NCBI GenBank assembly: GCA_035530375.1
Contig: DATKUY010000039.1
Coordinates: 1 to 64,000, forward strand
Reading direction: 5' to 3'
Source of the DNA: Sulfuricella sp035530375
GTDB lineage: Bacteria; Pseudomonadota; Gammaproteobacteria; Burkholderiales; Sulfuricellaceae
Length of the DNA stretch: 64,000 nucleotides
Positions within the stretch are counted from its first letter, which is position 1; every line of letters begins with the position of its first letter. This document shows, piece by piece, positions 24,145-32,938 of the stretch. The position numbers and the translations under genes were made by a program. The notes under the pieces are model-generated. The model worked only from the letters and a program-made list of their open reading frames with translations, was not told the origin of the DNA and searched no databases.

Positions 24145-26127
24145 TTATCCCTTCACGAACAGCGTCATCAGTACGAACACACCGATAATCATGGCGAATG
24201 CGTAATGAAAAATGTAACCGGACTGGAACTGGCGAACCAGCGAGGATATCCACCCCACCATGCGCGCCGTGCCGTTGACGAAAAATCCGTCGATCACCGC
24301 GACATCGCCGCCCTTCCACAGGCTGCGGCCCAGCAGGCGCGCGCCGCCGGCGAAGAACCAGTCATTGAATTCGTCGAAGCCATATTTGCGTTCGAGTATC
24401 GAATAAATCAGGCTGAAGCGCCGCTTGATCGTCTCGGGAATATCCGGACGCTTGAGGTAGAAGAACCATGACACCCCCACGCCGGAAAGCGCCAGCCAGA
24501 ACGGCAAGGCGGTCAGCGCGTGCAGCGCCATCGCAGCCGCGCCGCGAAACTCGCCGGCAAGCTCTTCCATGGCCGGGTGATGCGCCGAAATATGAATCGC
24601 GCCCTGGAAGTAGTCCCCGAACAACATCGGCTGAATAGCCATATAGCCGATCACTACCGATGGGATCGCCAGCATGATGAGCGGAAGAGTTACGACCAGC
24701 GGCGACTCGTGCGGTGCGCCGCCATGGCCGTGACCATCGTGACCGTGCGACGCATGCAGCGAAAAACGCTCCTTGCCGTGGAACACCAGGAAATACATGC
24801 GGAAGGAATAGAAAGCGGTGACGAACACGCCCACTACTACCGCAAAATAGGCAAAACCGGAACCCGGCAGATGCGACAGCCCGACCGCCTCGATGATGCT
24901 GTCCTTGGAGTAGAAGCCGGACAGGAACGGCGTACCGATCAGCGCCAGCGAACCGATCAGGGAGGTGATCCAGGTGATCGGCATGTACTTGCGCAGGCCG
25001 CCCATGTTGCGGATGTCCTGATCGTGGTGCATGCCGATGATGACTGAGCCCGCCGCCAGGAACAGCAGCGCCTTGAAGAAAGCATGGGTCATGAGGTGGA
25101 AGATCGCGACCGAATAGGCCGAGGCGCCAAGCGCCACCGTCATGTAGCCGAGCTGGGACAGGGTGGAATAGGCCACCACGCGCTTGATGTCGTTCTGGAT
25201 CATGCCGAGGAATCCCATGAACAGCGCGGTGATGGCGCCGATCACCATCACCACGGACAGCGCGGTTTCGGACAACTCGAACAGCGGCGACATGCGCGCC
25301 ACCATGAAGATGCCCGCGGTCACCATGGTGGCGGCGTGGATCAGGGCGGAAATCGGGGTCGGGCCTTCCATCGAATCGGGCAGCCAGACATGCAGCGGGA
25401 ACTGTGCCGACTTGCCCATGGCACCGATGAACAGCAGAATGCAGATCACCGTCATCAGCGACCAGGTCTGCCCTTCGAACAAGGTGATGGTGTGGCTCGC
25501 CATCTGCGGCGCCTGGGCGAACACTGCCGCATAATCCAGCGTGCCGAAATAAGCCAGCACCAGGCCGATGCCCAGCAGGAAGCCGAAATCGCCGACACGG
25601 TTGACCAGGAAGGCTTTGAGGTTGGCGTAAATCGCCGTCGGGCGGGTGTACCAGAAGCCGATCAGCAGGTACGACACCAGTCCCACCGCCTCCCAGCCGA
25701 AGAACAGTTGAATGAAGTTGTTCGCCATCACCAGCATCAGCATCGAGAAGGTGAACAGCGAGATATAACTGAAGAAACGCTGGTAGCCAGGATCATCGGC
25801 CATGTAGCCGATGGTGTAAATATGCACCATCAGCGAGATGAAAGTCACCACCAGCATCATCAGGGCAGTGAGACGATCGATCAGGAAGCCGACCTCGAAG
25901 CGGGTTTCTCCGGTGGTGAGCCAGGTGTAAACGCTGCCGTTGAAGGTGTGACCGGCGAGCACGTCCTGAAATATCACTATGGACGTTATGAAGGAGACCG
26001 CCACGCCGAGTATGGTCACCCAGTGGCAAGCAGCGCGCCCGATCAGCCAGCCGAACAGGCCGGCGATCACCGCACCGGCAAGCGGCGCCAGCGGCACCAG
26101 CAGATAGAGTTTTTGCATTTCAGTCAT
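24145..26127 (-). CDS. nuoL: NADH-quinone oxidoreductase subunit L
   Basis: A 660-residue subunit with about 16 membrane helices, including the C-terminal extension with the long lateral helix that lies along the membrane arm. Core signatures include FFGWEAVGLVSYLLIGFW, SAQFPLHVWLPDSMEGPTP and IKRVVAYSTLSQLGY. A His-rich loop (HASHGHDGHGHGG, near residue 455) lies between late helices, as in other betaproteobacterial NuoL. A family C repeat separates it from nuoK upstream. Confidence 0.96.
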   Translation of the reverse strand: MTEMQKLYLLVPLAPLAGAVIAGLFGWLIGRAACHWVTILGVAVSFITSIVIFQDVLAGHTFNGSVYTWLTTGETRFEVGFLIDRLTALMMLVVTFISLMVHIYTIGYMADDPGYQRFFSYISLFTFSMLMLVMANNFIQLFFGWEAVGLVSYLLIGFWYTRPTAIYANLKAFLVNRVGDFGFLLGIGLVLAYFGTLDYAAVFAQAPQMASHTITLFEGQTWSLMTVICILLFIGAMGKSAQFPLHVWLPDSMEGPTPISALIHAATMVTAGIFMVARMSPLFELSETALSVVMVIGAITALFMGFLGMIQNDIKRVVAYSTLSQLGYMTVALGASAYSVAIFHLMTHAFFKALLFLAAGSVIIGMHHDQDIRNMGGLRKYMPITWITSLIGSLALIGTPFLSGFYSKDSIIEAVGLSHLPGSGFAYFAVVVGVFVTAFYSFRMYFLVFHGKERFSLHASHGHDGHGHGGAPHESPLVVTLPLIMLAIPSVVIGYMAIQPMLFGDYFQGAIHISAHHPAMEELAGEFRGAAAMALHALTALPFWLALSGVGVSWFFYLKRPDIPETIKRRFSLIYSILERKYGFDEFNDWFFAGGARLLGRSLWKGGDVAVIDGFFVNGTARMVGWISSLVRQFQSGYIFHYAFAMIIGVFVLMTLFVKG

Positions 26128-26136
26128 GGCATCTCG

Positions 26137-26218
26137 TGATGAGTGAAGGGTGATGAGGAATGGGTGCCCGACTTTCCGGACTTTCTCCCATCACCCATTA
26201 CCCATCCCTCATTACCCC
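26137..26218. repeat. Family C repeat, copy 1
   Basis: GTGATGAGTGAAGGGTGATG-type sequence on the left is inverted on the right (CATCACCCATTACCCATCCC). It lies between nuoK and nuoL. The TAA stop of nuoK (26212-26214) is part of the repeat, and its other end is about 10 bases before the nuoL ATG. Other copies are at 50431-50503, 53461-53507 and 53975-54031. Confidence 0.8.
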
Positions 26219-26517
26219 TTTAAATGATCCAGCTCGGTTACGTCGATCGTATTCATGTTTCGAAATAAGGCCACCAGAATCGCCAGGCCAATCGCCGATT
26301 CGGCTGCAGCAACCGTGAGGATGAAAAACACGAAAACCTGCCCGGCGGTATCGTGCAGATAATGGGAAAAGGCGACGAAGTTCATGTTCACCGCCAGCAG
26401 CATCAGCTCGATCGCCATCAGGATGACGATCAGGTTTTTGCGATTGAGGAAGATGCCGACCACGCTAATGGCGAACAACAGCGCGCCGAGAACCAGATAA
26501 TGAGTCAGTGTCAGCAC
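26212..26517 (-). CDS. nuoK: NADH-quinone oxidoreductase subunit K
   Basis: A 101-residue membrane subunit with three helices, carrying the conserved Glu in the second helix (LMAIELMLLAVNMNFVAFS). It begins at a GTG (26517) immediately after the nuoJ stop. Its TAA stop lies within the family C repeat. Together with NuoA and NuoJ it forms the quinone-proximal membrane part of complex I. Confidence 0.96.
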   Translation of the reverse strand: MLTLTHYLVLGALLFAISVVGIFLNRKNLIVILMAIELMLLAVNMNFVAFSHYLHDTAGQVFVFFILTVAAAESAIGLAILVALFRNMNTIDVTELDHLKG

Positions 26518-26518
26518 G

Positions 26519-27172
26519 TCATTCCCCTTTTTTATCCGATCTTTCAGGGGCTTCAGCCCCTAGAAAGTCGGAATCCTCTAGGGCTTCCGACGGCATCGAG
26601 ACCATTCGGACGCGGTCTTCGCGCTTGATGCTGACCTGCCATGCCGGATTCTGGTGCTTGGTGCCGGTCCGGCGACGCAGCGTGATTGCGATTGCAGCAA
26701 CGATCGCCACCAGCAGGATCACGGCGGCGAGTTCGAACGAATAAACATAATCGGTATAAATCAGGCGGCCCAACTCCTTGGTGTTGCTGTAGCCGGCGGC
26801 ATGGGACAACGGACCGGATTCTGCGGTGCGGCCGTCCGCCATCAATACCAGCGTCATCTCGATCGCCATCAGGATGCCGACGAAAGCCGCCAGTGGCAGA
26901 TTGGACCAGAACCCACCGCGCATTTTATCGATATTCAGATTCATCATCATCACCACGAACAGGAACAGCACCATCACCGCGCCGATATACACCAGCACCA
27001 GTGTGATTGCCAGGAACTCGGCCTCCAGCAACAGCCACAGGCCCGCCCCGGTAAAGAACGCCAGCACCAGAAACAGCGCCGCATGCACCGGATGGCGCGA
27101 AGTCACCACGCGAAGGCCGGCGAACAGCAGGATCGTCGCGAGGAAGTAAAAAACCAGCGTTTCAAAGTTCAT
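26519..27172 (-). CDS. nuoJ: NADH-quinone oxidoreductase subunit J
   Basis: A 217-residue membrane protein with about five helices, including VLVYIGAVMVLFLFVVMMMNL, from which the typical pi-bulge helix of NuoJ can be read. The C-terminal 35 or so residues are hydrophilic and longer than in many homologues. It is two bases upstream of nuoK. A family B repeat separates it from nuoI. Confidence 0.95.
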   Translation of the reverse strand: MNFETLVFYFLATILLFAGLRVVTSRHPVHAALFLVLAFFTGAGLWLLLEAEFLAITLVLVYIGAVMVLFLFVVMMMNLNIDKMRGGFWSNLPLAAFVGILMAIEMTLVLMADGRTAESGPLSHAAGYSNTKELGRLIYTDYVYSFELAAVILLVAIVAAIAITLRRRTGTKHQNPAWQVSIKREDRVRMVSMPSEALEDSDFLGAEAPERSDKKGE

Positions 27173-27198
27173 TATGAAACTTTCACCAAATTCATATT

Positions 27199-27269
27199 TA
27201 ACCGCAGAGACGCAGAGACGCGGAGGATAATCGCCATGCTTTTCTCTGCGCCTCCGCGCCTCTGCGGTT
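27199..27269. repeat. Family B repeat, copy 2
   Basis: AACCGCAGAGACGCAGAGA on the left and its inverted partner CGCCTCCGCGCCTCTGCGG on the right, with a short centre. It fills the gap between nuoI and nuoJ, starting five bases after the nuoI stop. Confidence 0.85.
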
Positions 27270-27274
27270 CATTT

Positions 27275-27763
27275 TTATCTGTATTTCGCATCCGCCGCCT
27301 TGTCATGAGCGATCTGCGCTTCCTGTTTGTCGCCCACGGCGAGCAGCATTTCCTTGGTGTAGTAGAGGTCGCCGCGTTTCTCGCCGTGATAGTCGAATAT
27401 CCGGGTTTCGACGATCGCGTCCACCGGGCAGGCTTCTTCGCAGAAGCCGCAGAAAATACACTTGGTCAGGTCGATGTCGTAGCGCGTGGTGCGGCGTGTT
27501 CCGTCATCGCGCTGCGCCGACTCGATGGTGATCGCCAGCGCCGGGCAGACCGCCTCGCACAGCTTGCAGGCGATGCAACGCTCCTCACCGTTGGGGTAAC
27601 GGCGCTGTGCGTGCAGGCCACGAAAGCGCGGCGACATCGGCGTGCGTTCCTCGGGGAACTGGATGGTGATCTTGCGCGCGAACATGTAGCGCCCGGTCAG
27701 CGCCATACCCTTGAGCAGCTCGATCAGCAGGAAAGTCGAAAAAAAGCTTTTGATCTTGTTCAC
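27275..27763 (-). CDS. nuoI: NADH-quinone oxidoreductase subunit I
   Basis: A 162-residue ferredoxin-like subunit with two 4Fe-4S clusters: Cys63, 66, 69, 73 (CIACKLCEAVC) and Cys102, 105, 108, 112 (CIFCGFCEEAC). It forms part of the electron wire between the NADH site and the last cluster in NuoB. I chose the GTG at 27763 (VNKIKSFFSTF) because a strong GAGGGGAA site precedes it and the length then matches the family; the frame extends 18 codons further without support. Confidence 0.95.
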   Translation of the reverse strand: MNKIKSFFSTFLLIELLKGMALTGRYMFARKITIQFPEERTPMSPRFRGLHAQRRYPNGEERCIACKLCEAVCPALAITIESAQRDDGTRRTTRYDIDLTKCIFCGFCEEACPVDAIVETRIFDYHGEKRGDLYYTKEMLLAVGDKQEAQIAHDKAADAKYR

Positions 27764-27773
27764 GCTCTTCCCC

Positions 27774-28811
27774 TCAATGGAACAGGTAGCCGTAGGGGGT
27801 CTGCATGGCGACGCCAACCACCACGATCCACACCAGGGTTACCGGGATGAACACCTTCCATCCCAGGCGCATGATCTGGTCGTAGCGATAGCGCGGGAAG
27901 GTGGCACGGAACCAGAGGAACAGGAACAGCACGAACAGCACCTTGGCGACCAGCCAGAAAAAGCCGGGTATCCAGGTGAACGGTGCAAAATCGAAGATCG
28001 GGTTCCAGCCGCCCAGGAACAACAGGGAAGTCGTGGTCGCGACCAGAATCATGTTGGCGTATTCCGCCAGGAAGAAGATGGCGAATGCCATGCCCGAATA
28101 TTCGACATGGAAGCCGACGATCTCGGATTCGCCCTCGACCACGTCGAACGGCGCGCGGTTGGTTTCCGCCAGGCCGGAGATCAAATAGACGATGAACAAC
28201 GGGAACAGCGGCAGCCAGTACCAGCTGAACATGCCGCCCTGCTGGGCCTTGACGATCTCGACCAGGTTCAGGCTCTGCGCCGCCATCAGCACGCCGACCA
28301 GGGCAAAACCCATGGCGATCTCGTAGGAAACGATCTGGGCCGCGGCGCGCATGCCGCCGAGGAAAGCATATTTCGAATTCGACGCCCAGCCCGCCAGCAC
28401 GATGCCGTACACGCCCATCGAGGTGATCGCCATGATGTAAAGCAGGCTGGCATCGATGTTAGCCAGCACCAGTTCCGGCGAAAACGGCACTACTGCCCAT
28501 GCCGCCAATGCCGGCCCGATGGCCAGTACCGGTGCGAGCAGGAATACCTTCTTGTCGGCGCCGGCAGGAATCAGGATTTCCTTCATCAGCAGTTTCAGCG
28601 CGTCGGCAATCGGCTGTAGCCAGCCCTTGGGACCGACGCGATTGGGGCCGATGCGCACCTGCATGTAGCCGATGATCTTGCGCTCGGCGTAGGTCAGGTA
28701 AGCCACACCCAGCATCAGCGGCGCGACGATGGCGACAATCTTGGCCAGGCTGTACACCAGCGGCCAGGCGAAGCCGAAAAATTCCTGAAGAAGCGAGATT
28801 AGTCCAGTCAT
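27774..28811 (-). CDS. nuoH: NADH-quinone oxidoreductase subunit H
   Basis: A 345-residue membrane subunit with about eight helices, which forms the entrance of the quinone channel. Typical segments are AERKIIGYMQVRIGPNRVGP, NRAPFDVVEGESEIVGFHVE and LWFRATFPRYRYDQIMRLGW. Its ATG overlaps the nuoG stop (ATGA), showing translational coupling. The length is standard. Confidence 0.97.
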   Translation of the reverse strand: MTGLISLLQEFFGFAWPLVYSLAKIVAIVAPLMLGVAYLTYAERKIIGYMQVRIGPNRVGPKGWLQPIADALKLLMKEILIPAGADKKVFLLAPVLAIGPALAAWAVVPFSPELVLANIDASLLYIMAITSMGVYGIVLAGWASNSKYAFLGGMRAAAQIVSYEIAMGFALVGVLMAAQSLNLVEIVKAQQGGMFSWYWLPLFPLFIVYLISGLAETNRAPFDVVEGESEIVGFHVEYSGMAFAIFFLAEYANMILVATTTSLLFLGGWNPIFDFAPFTWIPGFFWLVAKVLFVLFLFLWFRATFPRYRYDQIMRLGWKVFIPVTLVWIVVVGVAMQTPYGYLFH

Positions 28812-31114
28812 GATTGTTCTGCCCGCTCCACCACGATCTCATCCAGAAGTCCGCCCAGCATGGCGGTCGCGGGATGCCCGGCGGCCACCCGCACGCAGCC
28901 CGCAGGCAGGCGGTCGTCGCGCATCGCCTTGAGAACGGCGCCTTCGCCTCCCTGACGGACTGCCACGTCCATGCCTTCGGCCACACCCGCCTTGGCCAGC
29001 GTTTCGGCGCTCATCCAGGCAGCCGGAATCGCCGCGGCGGCAGTTTTCTGCAGCGCGGCGGCGCGGCGCACGATGGCATCGGCGTGATAAACCGGTACTT
29101 CGCCGATGCGCTGCAAGCCGTGTACGGAGCGGCCTGCCGTACCGGCGACAGGCGCTTTCAGCCGGTTGTTCAATTTCGCGCCGATATCGCCCGCCAGCGC
29201 TTCGGCCTGCACCTGTTCCGAACTATCGTAGTCGAAACCGGCCAATTCCATCAGGTTGCCCAGCACGCGCAGCACTTTCCAGGCCGGGCGGGTTTCGCCC
29301 AGCGGTCTCACGACGGCATTGAAGCTTTGCGCGCGGCCTTCGGTATTGACGAAAGTGCCGGAAGTTTCCGTGAACGGCGCCACCGGCAGCAGCACGTGCG
29401 CATAGTCCGGCGCCTTGCCCTGGTAAGCGCAGAGCGAAACCACCAGTTGCGCCGCCTGCAATGCGGCCAATGTTCTGGTCGGGTTGTAACTATCCAGCTC
29501 CGCTTCGACGCCCAGCAGAATATAGGCACGGCGCGGATCGTCGAGCATCTGCACGGCATTCATGCCGCCAGCGGTCGGCAGCGCCCCGGCCAGATAGGCG
29601 CCGACACTGTTTGCCGCCTCGCCGAGGAAACCGAGTTGAGCGCCGGCCAGCTCGGCAACCTGCTGCGCCAAGGCATGCATCTCCGCATAACGCGGATGAT
29701 GCTGCGCCAGATTGCCGAGCAGCACTGCCTTGCGCTCGCCGTCCTTGAGGCTGGCGGCGATTGCCTGTGCGGGGGCGTCGGCGGATTCACCGGCCAGCGC
29801 GCGCCGCACTTGATCGAGCGCGTGCACCATCGCGTCGGGCGCGACGATGGCCTTATTGGCGACCGGGCATAGCAAGTCGTCGTCCACCGGGTTGATCAGG
29901 TTGAGCTGCGCGCCGCGTTTAACCGCTTGGCGCAGGCGCAACGCAATTAAAGGATGATCGGCGCGCAAGGTGCTGCCGACGACCAGGACGCTGTTGAGCC
30001 TGCCCAGATCGGCGATGTTCATCCCCAGCCAGGACGCGCCCTGCAAACCGGCGTCCGCACTGAAATCAGACTGGCGCAGGCGGTGATCGATATTATCGCT
30101 GCCGATGCCGCGCAGCAGTTTTTGCAGCAGATAAAGCTCTTCCAGCGTGGCGTGGGGAGAAGCCAGGGCCGCGATCTGCTCTTCTCCCTGCTCGTCGCGG
30201 ATGCGCTTGAGCTGGGTGGCAATGAATTCGAGCGCCACCGGCCAGTCGCACTCGTGCCACACGCCGTCGCGCTTGATCATCGGACGCTGCAATCGGTCTG
30301 CGGAATTCAGGCCCTCGTAGGCGAAGCGGTCCTTGTCCGACAGCCAGCACTCGTTGATGTCTTCGTTGTCGCGCGGCAGCACGCGCATCACCCGGTTGTT
30401 CCTGGTCTGCACCGTGAGGTTGGCGCCCAGCCCGTCGTGCGGGCTGACCGAAGGCCGCGAGGTCAGCTCCCAGGCACGTGCGCTGTAGCGGAAAGGCTTG
30501 CTGGTGAGGGCGCCGACCGGGCACAGGTCGATGATATTGCCGGACAGCTCGGAATCGATCGAGCGCTCGATGAAGGTGGTGATTTCGGCGTGCTCGCCGC
30601 GGCCGATCTGGCCCATCTCCATCATGCCGCCGATTTCCTGGCCGAAGCGCACGCAACGGGTACAGTTGATGCAGCGCGTCATGTCGGTGGTAATCAGAGG
30701 GCCGATGTTCTTGTTGAACACCACGCGCTTTTCTTCGGTGTAGCGCGAGGCACCCGCACCGTAGCCCACCGCCAGATCCTGCAATTCGCATTCGCCGCCT
30801 TGGTCGCAGATCGGGCAGTCGAGCGGGTGGTTGATCAACAGGAATTCCATCACCGCCTTCTGCGCCTTGATCGCGGTTTCGGAGCGGGTCATCACCTTCA
30901 TGCCATCCGTCACCGGCGTGGAGCAGGCAGGCAACGGCTTGGGCGCCTTCTCGACCTGAACCAGACACATCCGGCAATTGGCGGCTACGGAAAGCTTCTT
31001 GTGGTAGCAGAAACGCGGGATGTAGATGCCCGCCGCATCGGCCGCATCGATAATGCTGGTGCCGGGTTCGACCGTTAGCTGCTTGCCGTCAATTTCGATA
31101 TTTAGCATGTCCAT
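28808..31114 (-). CDS. nuoG: NADH-quinone oxidoreductase subunit G
   Basis: A 768-residue subunit of the peripheral arm. The N-terminal ferredoxin domain binds 2Fe-2S (CYHKKLSVAANCRMC), followed by His-Cys3 4Fe-4S (HPLDCPICDQGGEC) and 4Fe-4S (CINCTRCVRFGQE) clusters, then a molybdopterin-oxidoreductase-like domain without cofactor function. I take the ATG at 31114 (MDMLNIEIDGK), which shares one base with the nuoF stop (TAATG); the ATG two codons on (MLNIEID) is also possible. Confidence 0.95.
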   Translation of the reverse strand: MDMLNIEIDGKQLTVEPGTSIIDAADAAGIYIPRFCYHKKLSVAANCRMCLVQVEKAPKPLPACSTPVTDGMKVMTRSETAIKAQKAVMEFLLINHPLDCPICDQGGECELQDLAVGYGAGASRYTEEKRVVFNKNIGPLITTDMTRCINCTRCVRFGQEIGGMMEMGQIGRGEHAEITTFIERSIDSELSGNIIDLCPVGALTSKPFRYSARAWELTSRPSVSPHDGLGANLTVQTRNNRVMRVLPRDNEDINECWLSDKDRFAYEGLNSADRLQRPMIKRDGVWHECDWPVALEFIATQLKRIRDEQGEEQIAALASPHATLEELYLLQKLLRGIGSDNIDHRLRQSDFSADAGLQGASWLGMNIADLGRLNSVLVVGSTLRADHPLIALRLRQAVKRGAQLNLINPVDDDLLCPVANKAIVAPDAMVHALDQVRRALAGESADAPAQAIAASLKDGERKAVLLGNLAQHHPRYAEMHALAQQVAELAGAQLGFLGEAANSVGAYLAGALPTAGGMNAVQMLDDPRRAYILLGVEAELDSYNPTRTLAALQAAQLVVSLCAYQGKAPDYAHVLLPVAPFTETSGTFVNTEGRAQSFNAVVRPLGETRPAWKVLRVLGNLMELAGFDYDSSEQVQAEALAGDIGAKLNNRLKAPVAGTAGRSVHGLQRIGEVPVYHADAIVRRAAALQKTAAAAIPAAWMSAETLAKAGVAEGMDVAVRQGGEGAVLKAMRDDRLPAGCVRVAAGHPATAMLGGLLDEIVVERAEQS

Positions 31115-32379
31115 TAAACCATGCACTTCTTGTGCTGAATGTGATATTCGAATTCATTGCGGTAATGCTTGAGCATGCCCTGCACCGGCATCGCCGCGGC
31201 ATCGCCCAGGGCGCAGATAGTGCGGCCCATGATGTTGCCGGCGACCGATTCGAGCAGGTCGAGGTCTTCCGGTTTGCCCAGGCCGTGCTCGATGCGGTGG
31301 ATGACGCGATACAGCCAGCCGGTGCCCTCGCGGCAGGGCGTGCACTGGCCGCAGGATTCCTCGAAATAGAAATAGGAAAGGCGCTCCAGCGCCCGCACCA
31401 TGCATACGGTGTCGTCCATCACGATCACCGAACCCGCGCCCAGGTAGGAACCGGCCTTGGCGATGGAGTCGTAGTCCATGGTCAGGTCCATCATGATCTC
31501 GCCCGGTAGTACCGGCACCGAGGAACCGCCCGGAATTACCGCTTTCAGCTTGCGCCCGTCCTTCACCCCGCCGGCCATTGCCAGCAGCTCGCTGAATGGC
31601 GTGCCCATGCCGATCTCGAAGTTGCCGGGATTGTTGACGTGGCCGGAAACCGAAAAAATCTTGGTGCCGCCGTTGTTGGGCTTGCCCAGTTCGAGGAATT
31701 TCTGGCCGCCGTGCTTGACGATGTAGGGAATCGAAGCCAGCGTCTCGGTGTTGTTGATCGTGGTCGGCTTGCCGTAAAGACCGTAGCTCGCCGGAAACGG
31801 CGGCTTGAAACGGGGCTGCCCCTTCTTGCCCTCGATCGATTCGAGCAGCGCGGTTTCTTCGCCGCAGACATAGGCGCCGTAGCCATGATGGGCGTGGATG
31901 TCGAAATCCCAGCCGCTGCCGAGGATGTTCTTGCCCAGCAATCCGGCGGCGCGCGCCTCGTCCAGTGCGGCTTCGAAGCGCTCGTATTCTGCCCAGATCT
32001 CGCCGTGAATGTAGTTGTAGCCGGCTTTTGCACCCAGCGTGTAGCCGCCGATGATCATGCCTTCGATCAACTGGTGCGGGTTGAGGCGAATGATGTCGCG
32101 ATCCTTGAAAGTGCCGGGCTCGCCTTCGTCGCTGTTGCAGACCAGATACTTGTCGCCGGGGTAATTCTTCGGCATGAAGCTCCACTTCAAGCCGGTGGGA
32201 AAACCCGCGCCGCCACGACCGCGCAGCACCGAAGCCTTGACCTGATTGATGATTTCATCGGGAGAAATCTTTTCGGCCAGCACTTTTTTCAGTGCGTCGT
32301 AGCCGCCCGCCTTGAGGTAGTTCTCAAGCTTCCAGGACTCAGGCAGGTGGGTGGAATGGAATATGACCTCGTTCGCCAT
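31114..32379 (-). CDS. nuoF: NADH-quinone oxidoreductase subunit F
   Basis: A 421-residue flavoprotein that accepts electrons from NADH. The glycine-rich FMN/NADH site GRGGAGFPTGLKW is present, as are the 4Fe-4S ligands ESCGQCTPCREG in the C-terminal part. I chose the ATG at 32379 (MANEVIFHSTH), preceded by GGAGT and two bases after nuoE; the longer frame to 32490 runs inside nuoE. Confidence 0.96.
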   Translation of the reverse strand: MANEVIFHSTHLPESWKLENYLKAGGYDALKKVLAEKISPDEIINQVKASVLRGRGGAGFPTGLKWSFMPKNYPGDKYLVCNSDEGEPGTFKDRDIIRLNPHQLIEGMIIGGYTLGAKAGYNYIHGEIWAEYERFEAALDEARAAGLLGKNILGSGWDFDIHAHHGYGAYVCGEETALLESIEGKKGQPRFKPPFPASYGLYGKPTTINNTETLASIPYIVKHGGQKFLELGKPNNGGTKIFSVSGHVNNPGNFEIGMGTPFSELLAMAGGVKDGRKLKAVIPGGSSVPVLPGEIMMDLTMDYDSIAKAGSYLGAGSVIVMDDTVCMVRALERLSYFYFEESCGQCTPCREGTGWLYRVIHRIEHGLGKPEDLDLLESVAGNIMGRTICALGDAAAMPVQGMLKHYRNEFEYHIQHKKCMV

Positions 32380-32381
32380 GA

Positions 32382-32855
32382 TTACTCCAGTCCCGCCAGA
32401 ATGCGGTCGGCTTCGTCGGGCGTCAGCCTGGCGCACAGATGCACATTGTTGACGAGAGCAACCGGGCCGTCGCCGCAGACGCCCATGCACTCGCCTTCCT
32501 TGAGGGTGAACTTGCCGTCCGGCGTGGTTTCGCCAAAACCTATCCCGAGCTTGCGCTTCAGGTGATCCACCGCCGACTCCGCGCCCATCAGGGTGCAGGG
32601 CAGATTGGTACAGACCGTGATCTTGTACTTGCCGACCGGTTGCAGGTTATACATGTTGTAGAAGGTCGCCACCTCATGCGCCGCGATCGGCGCCATGCCC
32701 AAATAACCGGCGACGAATTCGATGGTTTCGGGCGCAAGCCAGCCTTGCTCTTCCTGGGCAATGCGCAGCGCCGACATCACCGCCGACTGCTTCTGCCCGG
32801 CAGGGTACTTGGCGATCTCGCGATCTATCTTCTTGAGTGATTCAGTTGAAAGCAT
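32382..32855 (-). CDS. nuoE: NADH-quinone oxidoreductase subunit E
   Basis: A 157-residue thioredoxin-fold subunit with a 2Fe-2S cluster: Cys in CTNLPC and in CMGVCGDGP. The helical N-terminus (SAVMSALRIAQEEQGWL) is typical. The ATG at 32855 has no visible Shine-Dalgarno sequence because a family A repeat ends just upstream; translation may depend on coupling with nuoD. Confidence 0.95.
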   Translation of the reverse strand: MLSTESLKKIDREIAKYPAGQKQSAVMSALRIAQEEQGWLAPETIEFVAGYLGMAPIAAHEVATFYNMYNLQPVGKYKITVCTNLPCTLMGAESAVDHLKRKLGIGFGETTPDGKFTLKEGECMGVCGDGPVALVNNVHLCARLTPDEADRILAGLE

Positions 32856-32858
32856 AAT

Positions 32859-32938
32859 TTATTTTTTAGCCCCGAATTAACACGGATATTGCCTGGGTTT
32901 AATCTGTGTGCATCCGTGTTAATCCGTGGAAAACAGCC
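32859..32938. repeat. Family A palindromic repeat, copy 4
   Basis: The right side, CATCCGTGTTAATCCGTGG-AAAAC, is inverted on the left as TTTTTTAGCC-CCGAATTAAC-ACGG. It fills the whole nuoD-nuoE gap: it touches the nuoD stop (32939) and ends about three bases before the nuoE ATG. Confidence 0.8.
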